Shown: positions 32,437 through 41,539 of the stretch, in pieces
How positions within the stretch are numbered: the stretch's first letter is position 1
How the letters are laid out: the number at the start of each line of letters is the position of its first letter
Origin: Pseudomonas kermanshahensis
GTDB taxonomy: Bacteria; Pseudomonadota; Gammaproteobacteria; Pseudomonadales; Pseudomonadaceae
Assembly: GCF_014269205.2 (NCBI RefSeq)
Contig: NZ_JABWRY020000001.1
Span: 3,224,001 to 3,288,000 of the forward strand
Reading direction: 5' to 3'
DNA length: 64,000 bases
Position numbers and translations under genes: made by a program
Notes under the pieces: generated by a model
Databases searched by the model: none
What the model was told of the DNA's origin: nothing
What the model saw: only the letters and a program-made list of their open reading frames with translations

Positions 32437-33732
32437 ATGAGCTACCGCACTCGTCTGCTCGGCAAGCAGACACTCGCAATGGCCTGCGCAGTGCTGTTGT
32501 ACGGTAACGATGCAAGCGCCGGTGGCATCCTCATCTACGAAGCCGGCCAGGAAGGCAATGGCCTGGCCAACGCCGGTTCTGCAGCGCTGGCAAACGATCC
32601 CAGCGTATTGATGAGCAACCCGGCCGGTATTACCCAGCTCAAGGGCACGCAGATCAGCGCCAATGCCCAGGTGATTCTCGGCGACCTGCGTTTTTCACGC
32701 GACAGCAATAACCAGTTCGACGGCAATGAGGGCGGCGATGCCCTGCAATACCTGCCCGGTGCAAGCCTGTTCATCAGCCACCAACTGGACGAACGCTCGG
32801 CTATCGGTTTTGGCATGTACGGCAATTTCGGTCTGGCCTTGGACTATGACGATGACTGGGCAGGCCGCTATTTCACTCAGGAAGCCGCCGTGATAGGGAT
32901 GTCGCTGCAACCCACTTGGGCCTACAAGTTCACCGACGATCTGTCTATTGGCATCGGCCCACGCATCATGGTCGGTTACTACCGTACCGAAATGGCCATC
33001 AATAACAACTTGCTGGGCCTGGCCGACCGGCCAGACGGCCAGCTGGAATACAAGGACACCGATGTAGGGGTTGGCGTCAACCTCGGCCTGATGTACCAAA
33101 TTGATGCCCGGACCCGCGTCGGCCTAGCCTACACCAGCAAAGTCAAACTCGAGTTCGAGGATAAACCGCACCTCAGCGATATCAACAACCCACTGCTCAA
33201 TGCTGCGCTACGCCGGCTCGAAGTGGATTCGTTGGAACTGGACCTTAACGTGCCCCAGACGGTGACCTTCAGCATTGCCCATCAGCTCGACGATCAATGG
33301 ACCTTGCTAGGCAGCCTGAACTGGCAGGACTGGAGTGATTTCGGCGATGTCGGGGTGGACGTCGACAGCAACGCTGGCGGCACCAGCCGTACTGTCGACC
33401 GCCAATACAAGGACACCTGGCACGCCTCTGTAGGCGCGCAATACCAGGCCACCCAGCAATGGCGCTGGAGTGTAGGCCTGGGTTATGACAGCTCTGCTGT
33501 GGATGACAAGGACCGCACCGTCGACAACCCCATGGGCGAAGCCTGGCGGTTGGCGGCGGGGGTCAACTACCAGGTCGACGAAGGCCTCGATCTGCACCTG
33601 GCCTATACCTTGGTGTGGCTCGGCAACATGGATGTCGAGCAGACCAAGGCCCGTTCCGGCAATACGTTGTCCGGCAGTTATGACAACAGCGCGCTGCACA
33701 TCGTCGGTGGCGGCGCGACCTGGCGTTTCTGA
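32437..33732 (+). CDS. FadL/OmpP1-family outer-membrane transporter
   Basis: Protein of 431 residues with a signal peptide (1-28) and the FadL signature in the hatch region: AGSAALANDPSVLMSNPAGI. The barrel has paired strands to a terminal Phe (GGGATWRF). FadL proteins let hydrophobic molecules such as long-chain fatty acids or aromatic compounds cross the outer membrane. AAAGGAG lies 7 bp upstream. The next genes are a lipoprotein and an AraC regulator, suggesting an inducible uptake set for a hydrophobic substrate. Confidence 0.92.
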   Translation: MSYRTRLLGKQTLAMACAVLLYGNDASAGGILIYEAGQEGNGLANAGSAALANDPSVLMSNPAGITQLKGTQISANAQVILGDLRFSRDSNNQFDGNEGGDALQYLPGASLFISHQLDERSAIGFGMYGNFGLALDYDDDWAGRYFTQEAAVIGMSLQPTWAYKFTDDLSIGIGPRIMVGYYRTEMAINNNLLGLADRPDGQLEYKDTDVGVGVNLGLMYQIDARTRVGLAYTSKVKLEFEDKPHLSDINNPLLNAALRRLEVDSLELDLNVPQTVTFSIAHQLDDQWTLLGSLNWQDWSDFGDVGVDVDSNAGGTSRTVDRQYKDTWHASVGAQYQATQQWRWSVGLGYDSSAVDDKDRTVDNPMGEAWRLAAGVNYQVDEGLDLHLAYTLVWLGNMDVEQTKARSGNTLSGSYDNSALHIVGGGATWRF

Positions 33733-33782
33733 GGTAACCGCACGGCCGCAGGGCACCGAACCTAGTGAGAAGGAGAAGCTGC

Positions 33783-34451
33783 ATGAACACCAAAACGTTG
33801 GCTGCATCGCTGTGCCTGGCAACGCTCATGCTGCAAGGCTGTGCCAGCAAGTACGTGGAATCCGACCAGTACTCGGGGTTTCTCAAGGACTACAGCGTAC
33901 TCAAGGAAGACAAGTCGCCCTCGGGGGCCCCGGTCATGCGCTGGATCAAGCCTGGCGTCGACGCCAAGCGCTACACCAGCGTTTACATCGAACCTAGCCA
34001 GCTCTATCCCAAGCCGCAACCGACCGAAAAGGTTCCACAGTCGACTTTGCAAGGCATCACTCAGTACTACGACCAAACCCTGAAGAACCACTTCTCCCAG
34101 GTACTACCATTGGCCACCAGCCCCGGACAGGGTGTGCTGGTAGTACGCCCGGCGATCACCGCCGTCAGCGCCCAGACTAAAAGCCTGCGGCCGTATGAAG
34201 TGATCCCTATCGCGCTGATCGCCGCTGGCATCAGCACCGCAACCGGTATCCGTGACCAGGACACCAGTATTGCCACCGAAGCCGCGTTCCTCGATGGTGA
34301 AACCAATCAGGTGGTGGCTGAGGTGGTGCGTAAAGGTGCAGGGACCGAACTTGATAATTCCTCACAAGTGATGCAGGCCAAGGATGCCAAGGCTGTACTC
34401 GATGGATGGGCAAAAGACATGGTCGGCTCATTCCAAACCTTGAGAAAGTGA
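33783..34451 (+). CDS. DUF3313 lipoprotein
   Basis: Lipoprotein of 222 residues. Start 33783, as GAGAAGGAGAAG precedes it; lipobox LMLQGC after MNTKTLAASLCLATLMLQG. The mature part matches DUF3313: SGFLKDYSVLKEDKSPSGA, VMRWIKPG, YTSVYIEP and a late IATEAAFLDGETNQVVAEVV. Function unknown. It lies 50 bp after the FadL gene, and a hairpin follows. Confidence 0.85.
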   Translation: MNTKTLAASLCLATLMLQGCASKYVESDQYSGFLKDYSVLKEDKSPSGAPVMRWIKPGVDAKRYTSVYIEPSQLYPKPQPTEKVPQSTLQGITQYYDQTLKNHFSQVLPLATSPGQGVLVVRPAITAVSAQTKSLRPYEVIPIALIAAGISTATGIRDQDTSIATEAAFLDGETNQVVAEVVRKGAGTELDNSSQVMQAKDAKAVLDGWAKDMVGSFQTLRK

Positions 34452-34458
34452 GCCGTTC

Positions 34459-34490
34459 ACCCCGCTGCGGGGCGGAGCCTGCAGCGGGGT
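34459..34490 (+). terminator. Hairpin after the DUF3313 gene
   Basis: ACCCCGCTGC and GCAGCGGGGT form a perfect 10-bp stem with a 12-base loop, 8 bp after the stop. The following sequence GTGTGG is not T-rich. Probable terminator or attenuator. Confidence 0.55.
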
Positions 34491-34528
34491 GTGTGGAACC
34501 GGTCCAGTAACAACGGAGGCGCGATTCT

Positions 34529-35542
34529 ATGGAAAGCATTCGCGGCAGCGCGCTACTTCAATTCGACCAGTTGCTGGCCGAGCACGGTGCCGTGCAACGG
34601 GATTTCCTGGCACCGTTGCAGATTGGCCTGGACGTGGTTGGCAGCTACGGCAAGACCTTGCCTTACCTCAGCCTGGTGCGCTTGTTCGAGGGCAGCGCGC
34701 ATGCCTTGAGCCTGCCCCGCTTCGGCCTTGAACTGGCCCTGCGCCAGGGCTCCACCTTAGTGGGGCCTTTGCAGCACCTGGCGCGGTCAGCGCCCACAGT
34801 GGGCCATGCGCTGATAGCGGTGATCCGCTACATGCGCCACTACAGCGCTGCCATCCATTACCGCCTGGAGCACCGTGCAGGGCAGGCATTGCTGTACTTC
34901 GACAATGGCCAGCCAGGGGCTGAACAGATGCCACAGATCGTCGAAAAATCGGTGATGGGTGCACAGCTGCTGATCGCTGAGCTGCGCGGCGCGCCGCTGC
35001 GCCCCAAAGCCGTGACCTTCCGCCACAAGGCGCTGGGCGACGCCGACGGTTACCGACGCTATTTCAATTGCCCGGTTCTGTTTGGTCAGCACCACAACTG
35101 CCTAGTGCTGTCAGCGGATATCTTGCTGGAAGGGTCTGTCAGCCATGACCCGACCTTGCACGCCATCGTCCGTCACTACCTGGAAAACCAGGCGGTGCAT
35201 TGCGACAGCCTGCGCGCGCAAGTGGAGCGCAAGATCCAGATGTTGCTGCCCAGCCAACGCTGCACCCTGGACCAGGTAGCCCTGGCGTTGGGCCTCAACC
35301 CCCGCACCTTGCAACGCCGCCTGGCCAGCGAGGGTATCGACTTTGAGGACTACTTGGATGGCCTGCGCCGCCATCAGGCCCAGCAGATGTTGCGCAGCAC
35401 CACGTTGTCGGTGGGGCAGATTTCCAGCGAATTGGGCTATCGCCGCACCACCTCCTTCTGCCGTGCTCACCTGCGCTGGTTCGACATGACCCCACTGGAA
35501 CACCGTCGCCTGCACGGCGACCCGGTGATTGCTGCGCTTTAA
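34529..35542 (+). CDS. AraC-family transcriptional regulator
   Basis: Regulator of 337 residues: N-terminal Arabinose_bd-like sensing domain (~20-205, including LPRFGLELALRQGSTLVGPL) and C-terminal double HTH (~235-330; QVALALGLNPRTLQRRLASE, ISSELGYRRTTSFCRAHLRW). This subgroup (OruR/ArgR-like) often responds to fatty acids or aromatic/amino acids. It follows the FadL-lipoprotein pair on the same strand and may control them. Converges on the MscS gene with 18 bp between. Confidence 0.88.
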   Translation: MESIRGSALLQFDQLLAEHGAVQRDFLAPLQIGLDVVGSYGKTLPYLSLVRLFEGSAHALSLPRFGLELALRQGSTLVGPLQHLARSAPTVGHALIAVIRYMRHYSAAIHYRLEHRAGQALLYFDNGQPGAEQMPQIVEKSVMGAQLLIAELRGAPLRPKAVTFRHKALGDADGYRRYFNCPVLFGQHHNCLVLSADILLEGSVSHDPTLHAIVRHYLENQAVHCDSLRAQVERKIQMLLPSQRCTLDQVALALGLNPRTLQRRLASEGIDFEDYLDGLRRHQAQQMLRSTTLSVGQISSELGYRRTTSFCRAHLRWFDMTPLEHRRLHGDPVIAAL

Positions 35543-35560
35543 CCGACGCTACCCACCCCC

Positions 35561-37189
35561 TCAGATGCCATCGGCATCCCCATCTGGCCTGCGCGCCGGT
35601 GCTGTGAACCACTTCTCGCGCGGCACCCACTTCTCTTGCTGCGGGTCACCCAGGTAGTGCGGCGACATGATCTGTACGCCGTGCTCGTTGAACACATCCT
35701 GGATGTTGGCATGCAGCAGGCTCAGCAACTCCGCCCGTGGCCGCGGTTCGCTTGGCACAGCCTGGGCCACCAGGCGGTATTCGGGGTAAAAGTCCGACAG
35801 CCCGGTCTGAAACACTTGCGGCTTGGGTTTTTCGAGGATGCCTTCGGTGCGCTCAGCAGCCGCCACTAACATCGCCTCCACCTGTCGCCAGGGTGTGTCA
35901 TAACCGATGGTCACCACGGTATCGATGATATAGCCATGGTCCTGTACCGCACGGGAATAGTTGCGCGTCACGGCGCCGGTGATCATCGAGTTGGGCAAGG
36001 TCAGCACCTCGCCCAGCCCGGTGCGGATCGTGGTGTTGAACATGCCGACTTCGGTTACCGTGCCTTCGTTGTCACCGACCCGCACATACTCGCCAGCCTT
36101 CAACGTGCGCGAATAGGTCAGAATCAGCCCCGCCGCCGCCTGGCCCACGACACTGGAGGCACCCAGTGAAATCATCAGCCCGAGCAGCACTGACAGGCCT
36201 TTGAAGGCATCGGTGCCCGAACCCGGCAGGTATGGGTAGGCCATGACCAGAGCAAACAGCCAAATGGCCAGCGAGATCAGGCGCATGGTGGGCTTCAGCG
36301 TCTCTTCGGTCAGCCATTTGAGTGTGCCTGGGCGTGCCATGCGCTCCAGCACGCGCCGGCTGAAGCTGCTGATGCCGCGGGCGATGAAGAAGATCGTGAT
36401 GGCCACGGCAATCCCGGGGATGGCCTGCAAAATGCCGTCAAGCAAGTAGCGCAGCAGGTCGAGCAGGTGCACGTTGAGGCTTTCACCCCACGGCCGGGTA
36501 TAGGGGAACTGCGACAGCACAAAGCTCAACTCCTGGTAACTCAGCAACAGCACAACCGCGAGGTACAGCAGCCGCAACAGGCTGTCGATCAGCCGATACA
36601 CGTACTGCATGTCGAACAGCGGCATCTGCCCAACGCGAATCTGCCGGGCGCGTTCGCGCATCAGTTGCGGCAGCCGCCCCCGCAGCTTGTGTCGGGCCAG
36701 GTGGGCGCCCTTGATCAAGGCCAGGTAGATCAGCGTGGCCAAGGCCGACAAGCCCAAGGCCTTGAGCAGAAAATGCAGGTTGCGTGCCTCGCCCGACTCC
36801 TCGACCACCTGGCGCAACACCGCCGCGGCCTGTTCGGCTGCTTCGCGGGTGTCAGCGCCGCTGATTTCAAGGTCCTGGGGCGCAACGATGAACGCACGCC
36901 GGCCCCCCAGCAGCACCAGGTGGCTGCTGAGGATCGGGTCGACGCTGACCTTTAACTCGTCGGTGCCGCGCAGGGCCTCTTCGATCACTGCCGCAGCCCG
37001 CTGCGCTCGGGCAGCCGGGGTCTCCCCCAGCAAGGTCGCGTGGAAGGTGAAAACGCTGCGGTTGGCGATCGTCAGCTCGGCCGGCTCGGCAGGGATGCCT
37101 TCGGTGGCGATGGTGGCGGCGTCATTACCCTGCCCCACCATGGGCAAGAAGGCCAACAGCACCAGCAACACGCGAAACAGGTGATTCAT
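35561..37189 (-). CDS. MscS-family mechanosensitive channel
   Basis: Protein of 542 residues with a signal peptide (MNHLFRVLLVLLAFLPMVGQ), a periplasmic domain (~25-140), helices at ~145-165, ~205-225, ~255-285 and ~310-330, and the MscS core (~340-520). The pore helix is VLLGLMISLGASSVVGQAAAGLIL, followed by RTLKAGEYVRVGDNEGTVTEVG, the beta domain with LPNSMITGAVTRNYSR, and the C-terminal alpha/beta domain. Longer than MscS (286) and close to the YnaI/YbdG-size class. Releases osmolytes on osmotic down-shock. Confidence 0.9.
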   Translation of the reverse strand: MNHLFRVLLVLLAFLPMVGQGNDAATIATEGIPAEPAELTIANRSVFTFHATLLGETPAARAQRAAAVIEEALRGTDELKVSVDPILSSHLVLLGGRRAFIVAPQDLEISGADTREAAEQAAAVLRQVVEESGEARNLHFLLKALGLSALATLIYLALIKGAHLARHKLRGRLPQLMRERARQIRVGQMPLFDMQYVYRLIDSLLRLLYLAVVLLLSYQELSFVLSQFPYTRPWGESLNVHLLDLLRYLLDGILQAIPGIAVAITIFFIARGISSFSRRVLERMARPGTLKWLTEETLKPTMRLISLAIWLFALVMAYPYLPGSGTDAFKGLSVLLGLMISLGASSVVGQAAAGLILTYSRTLKAGEYVRVGDNEGTVTEVGMFNTTIRTGLGEVLTLPNSMITGAVTRNYSRAVQDHGYIIDTVVTIGYDTPWRQVEAMLVAAAERTEGILEKPKPQVFQTGLSDFYPEYRLVAQAVPSEPRPRAELLSLLHANIQDVFNEHGVQIMSPHYLGDPQQEKWVPREKWFTAPARRPDGDADGI

Positions 37190-37243
37190 CGCTCACTCCC
37201 TGGCCTGCGGACGCACGGCATCCTTGTAGTGATAGCACAGCTG

Positions 37244-39772
37244 TCACTGACCGCCTGCTGCCCCTAGAAACCAGTGAAAGTAAGGATTGTCGCCGTCACT
37301 GCGGGCCAGCTCACGCGCCTCGCGGGCCCAGGCTTGGCGATTGCCGTTGTAGGCATGCAGGCTAAGGCTGTAGAAGCGCGCCAGCGTGTCCCATTGGTCG
37401 TTCACCGCACTGGCGAAGGCGGGCTCGTCACCTTGCAAGGGCGGTGCGCTGCGCAGGGCCAGCAAGGCCGGCAGCACGCGGGTGATCTCCCGCGGTCGCA
37501 CCCAGTTGGCGTACTCGATACGGGGCTGGTCATCGGTGACCGGCAACGCGTTCGCAGCGTAACGCTCAAGGCCGGCACGGTCGGTGATCCAGGTGGCCAA
37601 CAGGGCCTGCGCCGAGTCGATGCCAACCTCGGCCAGGGCTGCCGCGACGGCGGGTTGCGCAAGGCGCTGGCGAATGCGCGATACGTTCAGTTGCAGCGGC
37701 TGCAGCGAGCCGATCAATAGCATCTCGTGAAACTCAGTGGTCCACAGTGAGGCATGCGGAAACACGTCGATGAAGCTGCGTACCAGCGCGCGGCTGTCCT
37801 CATCGTTCTGGGTCGGCAAGGGCAGCCATTGGGCCACCAGCCCGCCAGGCTGCAGGCGCGAGGCGGCCAGTTGGTAGAAATCACGCGAATACAGGTTGAC
37901 CACCCCGGCCGCCGAAGGGGGTGGCGGCTCCAGCGTCACCAGGTCGTAGCGCTGCTCGCTGCGCAGCAATTCGCGGCGGCCATCGCGCAAGCGGATATCC
38001 AGCCGCGGATCGACGACCGCTGCGTAGTTGCCTTTGAACAAGGGCGCCGCCTGCAGGACTTCAGGCAGCAGTTCGGCGACCACCGGGCGCTCCAGCCCCG
38101 CATAGCGCAGCATGGCACCTGCGGTAATGCCGGTACCAAACCCGATCACCAGCGCCGAGCGTGGTTCACCGCTGTGGATCAACAGCGGCAGCAAGGCTTG
38201 CAGGCGCATATAGCGCAGCGACGGCATGGCATCGCCCGTGTTCGATACGCCCTGGATGTAAAGGCGGCTGAACGTCTTGCCTGGACGCCCTTGAGTAACC
38301 ACCGCCACGGTGCCGCCCTTACCTTCGTGGTAAAAAGTGAGCTGGCCGTTACGCGCGCCAGGCAACAGCTCGGCCAGGCGCTGTGGAGGCGTGAGAACGG
38401 CTACCAGCAGGGTCGCCACTGCCACCACCCCCACAACAATGACTGTTGGGCGCCGCACGCCAGGCCCACGCCAGACAGCAACCAGAGCTACCAGCGCAGC
38501 GACGCCGGCCAGCACGCCCAAGGCGCGCACCAAGCCAACCTGCGGCACGAGTACGAAGCCGGTGAGCAATACGCCAGCGATGCCACCCAAGGTATTGAGC
38601 GCCACCACGGCCCCCACGTCACGGCCGACATGGCCGCTGTCCACCGCCAGTCGCAGGGCTAGCGGAAACGCGGCGCCGAGCAAGGTCGTCGGCAGCAGCA
38701 CCATGCACACCGCGGCCATGGCGAAGCGCGCGCACATGCCCGCCAATTCGCTGCCGAACAGTTGCAGGGCAACGCCTTCGGCTTGGGTCTGCAGCAGCAC
38801 CAGCCAGCGCCCAAGCCCAGCGATCTGCAGCAATGCCAGCAAACCGGCGACGGCTATCAACAGGCCAAACAGGCCCCATGGGTCACGGATGCGATCGGCA
38901 CGCCGCGCATACACCGCACTGCCCGCGAGCAAGCCACCGAGATAAGTCGCCAACACCACTGCGAAGGCAAAGGCGCGAGTACTCATGAACGGCACGATCG
39001 ATTGGCTCCAGACCAATTCGTAGCCCAGCGCCACGCCCCCGGCAATGCAGTACAGGCCGATGGCAAGCCGTGCTTGTGCGGTACGGGGCGCTGAAGCCAG
39101 GTTGCCAGGCGCTGGCAACGCCGTATCGCGATGGCGTGCCAGCCACGCGCCTAAGGCAGCCAGCAGGTTCAGCGTGGCGGCGGCACAGGCGCTGCCGGTA
39201 ACGCCCAGGCGCGGCAGCAACACGAAGGCGGCCAGCAAGGTACCCGCAATGGCACCGGCGGTATTCGCGGCATACAGGCGCCCGCCCGCCTCTGCCAGTT
39301 GCCCCGTGGCCGGTGCCAATGCACGCACCAGCACCGGCAACGTGCCGCCCATCAAAAACGCGGGTAAGCCGACCATCATGAACGGTAAAGCCCAGGCCAG
39401 CAGGCCCACGCTGGCCTCCAGGCGGGCGAACGGGCCAGCGGCTTGGGCTAGGCCAAGGGTTGCGGCAATGCCGAGCAGGGCCACGGCCAACTCTAGGCAC
39501 ACATAAAGCCGCACCGGGCGCCGCAACCGGTCGGCCCAGCGCCCGAACAGCAGGCCGCCCAGCGCCAGGCCGGCGAAGAAGGCACTGATGCCAGTGGCCA
39601 CGGCGTGCACTTCGACGCCGACCACCAGCGACAGTTGTTTGATCCAAAGTACCTGATAGACAAGGCCGGCAGCGCCAGAGAAGAACAGCAGCGTGGCCGG
39701 CAAGGCCCACAGCATGCGCGCCTTGGAATGGTCTTTATCGATAACAGCGCGGGTTGCTGCGGATGATGCCAT
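37244..39772 (-). CDS. Membrane-transporter/spermidine synthase-like fusion
   Basis: Protein of 842 residues from ATG 39772 (an upstream ATG at 39832 has no ribosome site). Residues ~20-500 contain two sets of about six helices resembling MFS halves (LPATLLFFSGAAGLVYQVLW at the start, a phrase typical of this fusion family). Residues ~520-760 form a spermidine synthase-like Rossmann domain with SALVIGFGTGITAGAMLRYA, acidic strand LDIRLRDGRRELL, and YDLVTLEPPPPSAAGVVNLY; the usual catalytic D-[AS] is replaced by LEPPP. A C-terminal helical tail follows. Substrate unknown; polyamine synthesis is not certain because of the altered motif. Confidence 0.82.
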   Translation of the reverse strand: MASSAATRAVIDKDHSKARMLWALPATLLFFSGAAGLVYQVLWIKQLSLVVGVEVHAVATGISAFFAGLALGGLLFGRWADRLRRPVRLYVCLELAVALLGIAATLGLAQAAGPFARLEASVGLLAWALPFMMVGLPAFLMGGTLPVLVRALAPATGQLAEAGGRLYAANTAGAIAGTLLAAFVLLPRLGVTGSACAAATLNLLAALGAWLARHRDTALPAPGNLASAPRTAQARLAIGLYCIAGGVALGYELVWSQSIVPFMSTRAFAFAVVLATYLGGLLAGSAVYARRADRIRDPWGLFGLLIAVAGLLALLQIAGLGRWLVLLQTQAEGVALQLFGSELAGMCARFAMAAVCMVLLPTTLLGAAFPLALRLAVDSGHVGRDVGAVVALNTLGGIAGVLLTGFVLVPQVGLVRALGVLAGVAALVALVAVWRGPGVRRPTVIVVGVVAVATLLVAVLTPPQRLAELLPGARNGQLTFYHEGKGGTVAVVTQGRPGKTFSRLYIQGVSNTGDAMPSLRYMRLQALLPLLIHSGEPRSALVIGFGTGITAGAMLRYAGLERPVVAELLPEVLQAAPLFKGNYAAVVDPRLDIRLRDGRRELLRSEQRYDLVTLEPPPPSAAGVVNLYSRDFYQLAASRLQPGGLVAQWLPLPTQNDEDSRALVRSFIDVFPHASLWTTEFHEMLLIGSLQPLQLNVSRIRQRLAQPAVAAALAEVGIDSAQALLATWITDRAGLERYAANALPVTDDQPRIEYANWVRPREITRVLPALLALRSAPPLQGDEPAFASAVNDQWDTLARFYSLSLHAYNGNRQAWAREARELARSDGDNPYFHWFLGAAGGQ

Positions 39773-39832
39773 GCAGGGATGCCTTGTCGGGTAGAGAGAT
39801 GCCGAGGCTGCCTTGCAGCCCATCGCCGGCAA

Positions 39833-39855
39833 GCCGGCTCCTATAGGGAGCCGGC
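39833..39855. terminator. REP-like hairpin between the sulfatase and the fusion gene
   Basis: GCCGGCTCC and GGAGCCGGC form a perfect 9-bp stem with a TATAG loop, 11 bp beyond the sulfatase stop codon. The flank CATCGCCGGCAA is the common Pseudomonas REP head. Probable transcript end for the sulfatase unit. Confidence 0.7.
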
Positions 39856-39865
39856 CGCATCGGTG

Positions 39866-41434
39866 TTACTGGCTCTTCATCTTTTCTTCGATCTTTTTGT
39901 CTACGTCAGCACGGATCTGGTCGATGCTGAAGCTGGCTGGTCGCTGGCTCGGTGGGTACTCCACGAAGGTCTGCAGGAACGCTGCCGCTTTTCTCACGCC
40001 ATTGAAAATCAAGAAATCGTTCTTGGTGAGCCAATCATAGTACTGATCCGACACCACATCAGCCCGCTCGTAAGGGTCCATGCGAAGGTTGAACATTTTT
40101 GGAACACGCAGGCACACGAACGGCTCGCTCCACACTTTCAGGCCGCCTGGCGCACGCTGCTCGCAGAACACGATCTTCCAGTTGTCGTAGCGCATGCCGA
40201 CCAGGTCGCCGTCGTCGCTGAAGTAGTAGAACTCGTTGCGCGCGCTCTTTTCGGTCTTGCCAGTCAGCATGTCCAGCTGGTTGTAGCCGTCCAGGTGCAC
40301 CTTGAAGGTCTTGCCACCCACGTCGGCGCCTTTGAGCAAGCGGTCTTTGATGTCGGTGTCACCCACGGCCGCGAGCAAGGTCGGGAACCAGTCCAGGCCC
40401 GATATCATCTGGGTGTTGACGGAGTCTGGCTTGATCTTGCCTGGCCAGCGAATCATGGCAGGTACGCGGAACGCGCCTTCCCAGTTGGAGTTTTTCTCAT
40501 TGCGGAAGGGCGTGGTCGCGGCATCCGGCCAGGACCACTGGTTGGGGCCGTTGTCGGTGGTGTAGACGACGATGGTGTTGTCGGCGACCTTCAGGTCATC
40601 CAGCGTCTTGAGCAGCTTGCCCACATCACCATCGTGCTCCAGCATGCCGTCGGCGTAGTCATTGCCAACCATGCCACTCTGCCCCTGCATGGCCTCGCGC
40701 ACATGGGTGAACGCGTGCATGCGCGTGGTGTTCATCCAGACGAAGAACGGTTTGTCTGCCTTCACTTGCTTGTCGATGAAGTTGATCGCGGCCTGGGTGG
40801 TCTCGTCATCGATGGTCTCCATGCGCTTCTTGGTCAGCGCCCCGGTGTCTTCGATCTTGCCGTCGGCACTCGACTTGATGACACCGCGTGGCGATGCAGC
40901 CTTGACGAACTCCTGATCTTCCTTGGGCCAGAACGCCCGTTCCGGCTCTTCTTCTGCATTGAGGTGATACAGGTTGCCGAAGAACTCATCGAAGCCGTGG
41001 TTGGTGGGCAGGTATTCGTCACGGTCGCCTAGGTGGTTCTTGCCAAACTGCCCGGTGGCATAACCCTTGGCCTTGAGCGCCTGGGCGATGGTCACGTCAC
41101 GCGCCTGCAGGCCCACTGGCACGCCCGGCATGCCAACTTTGGACAGCCCTGTGCGCAGCGTGGCCTGGCCTGTGATGAACGTCGAGCGCCCCGCCGTGCA
41201 GCTGTTTTCGGCGTAGTAATCGGTGAACATCATGCCTTCCTTGGCGATTCGGTCGATGTTGGGCGTCTGGTAGCCCACCACCCCTTTGCCATAGGCGCTA
41301 ATGTTGGTCTGGCCGATATCATCGCCGAAAATCACCAGGATATTCGGCTTGTCCGCCGCGCTGGCAATGCCAGCGCCAAGGGTCGCCGTGGCCGCCAGGG
41401 CGACCGCCGACAACCAGGTTGTACTGGACTTCAT
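39866..41434 (-). CDS. Periplasmic arylsulfatase
   Basis: Protein of 522 residues with signal peptide (MKSSTTWLSAVALAATATLG..., cleavage at ASA|A). Start 41434 has GGAG 9 bp upstream. Metal site FGDDIGQTNISAYGKG; formylglycine motif SCTAGRST (C-x-A-x-R type, converted from Cys); KNHLG; DNGPNQWSWPD. It has a C-x-A-x-R core rather than C-x-P-x-R. It would cleave sulfate esters for sulfur supply or an organic sulfate. It lies downstream of the HAD phosphatase and the Bat operon on the same strand. The activating formylglycine enzyme is not in the window. Confidence 0.9.
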   Translation of the reverse strand: MKSSTTWLSAVALAATATLGAGIASAADKPNILVIFGDDIGQTNISAYGKGVVGYQTPNIDRIAKEGMMFTDYYAENSCTAGRSTFITGQATLRTGLSKVGMPGVPVGLQARDVTIAQALKAKGYATGQFGKNHLGDRDEYLPTNHGFDEFFGNLYHLNAEEEPERAFWPKEDQEFVKAASPRGVIKSSADGKIEDTGALTKKRMETIDDETTQAAINFIDKQVKADKPFFVWMNTTRMHAFTHVREAMQGQSGMVGNDYADGMLEHDGDVGKLLKTLDDLKVADNTIVVYTTDNGPNQWSWPDAATTPFRNEKNSNWEGAFRVPAMIRWPGKIKPDSVNTQMISGLDWFPTLLAAVGDTDIKDRLLKGADVGGKTFKVHLDGYNQLDMLTGKTEKSARNEFYYFSDDGDLVGMRYDNWKIVFCEQRAPGGLKVWSEPFVCLRVPKMFNLRMDPYERADVVSDQYYDWLTKNDFLIFNGVRKAAAFLQTFVEYPPSQRPASFSIDQIRADVDKKIEEKMKSQ

Positions 41435-41539
41435 AGTTATGCTCTCCGTATGCAATCACTGCTGTAGTCCACGACTTCGGGCACACCGGTTGCGGCCGGC
41501 TTGCTGTGCTCCTGCGGCTTTGTTTACCCATTGGAATGG

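Noticed and set aside
39779..41032. 417-codon plus-strand frame opposite the sulfatase
   Set aside because: Low-complexity Val/Gly/His text typical of an antisense frame; the sulfatase strand has the formylglycine motif.
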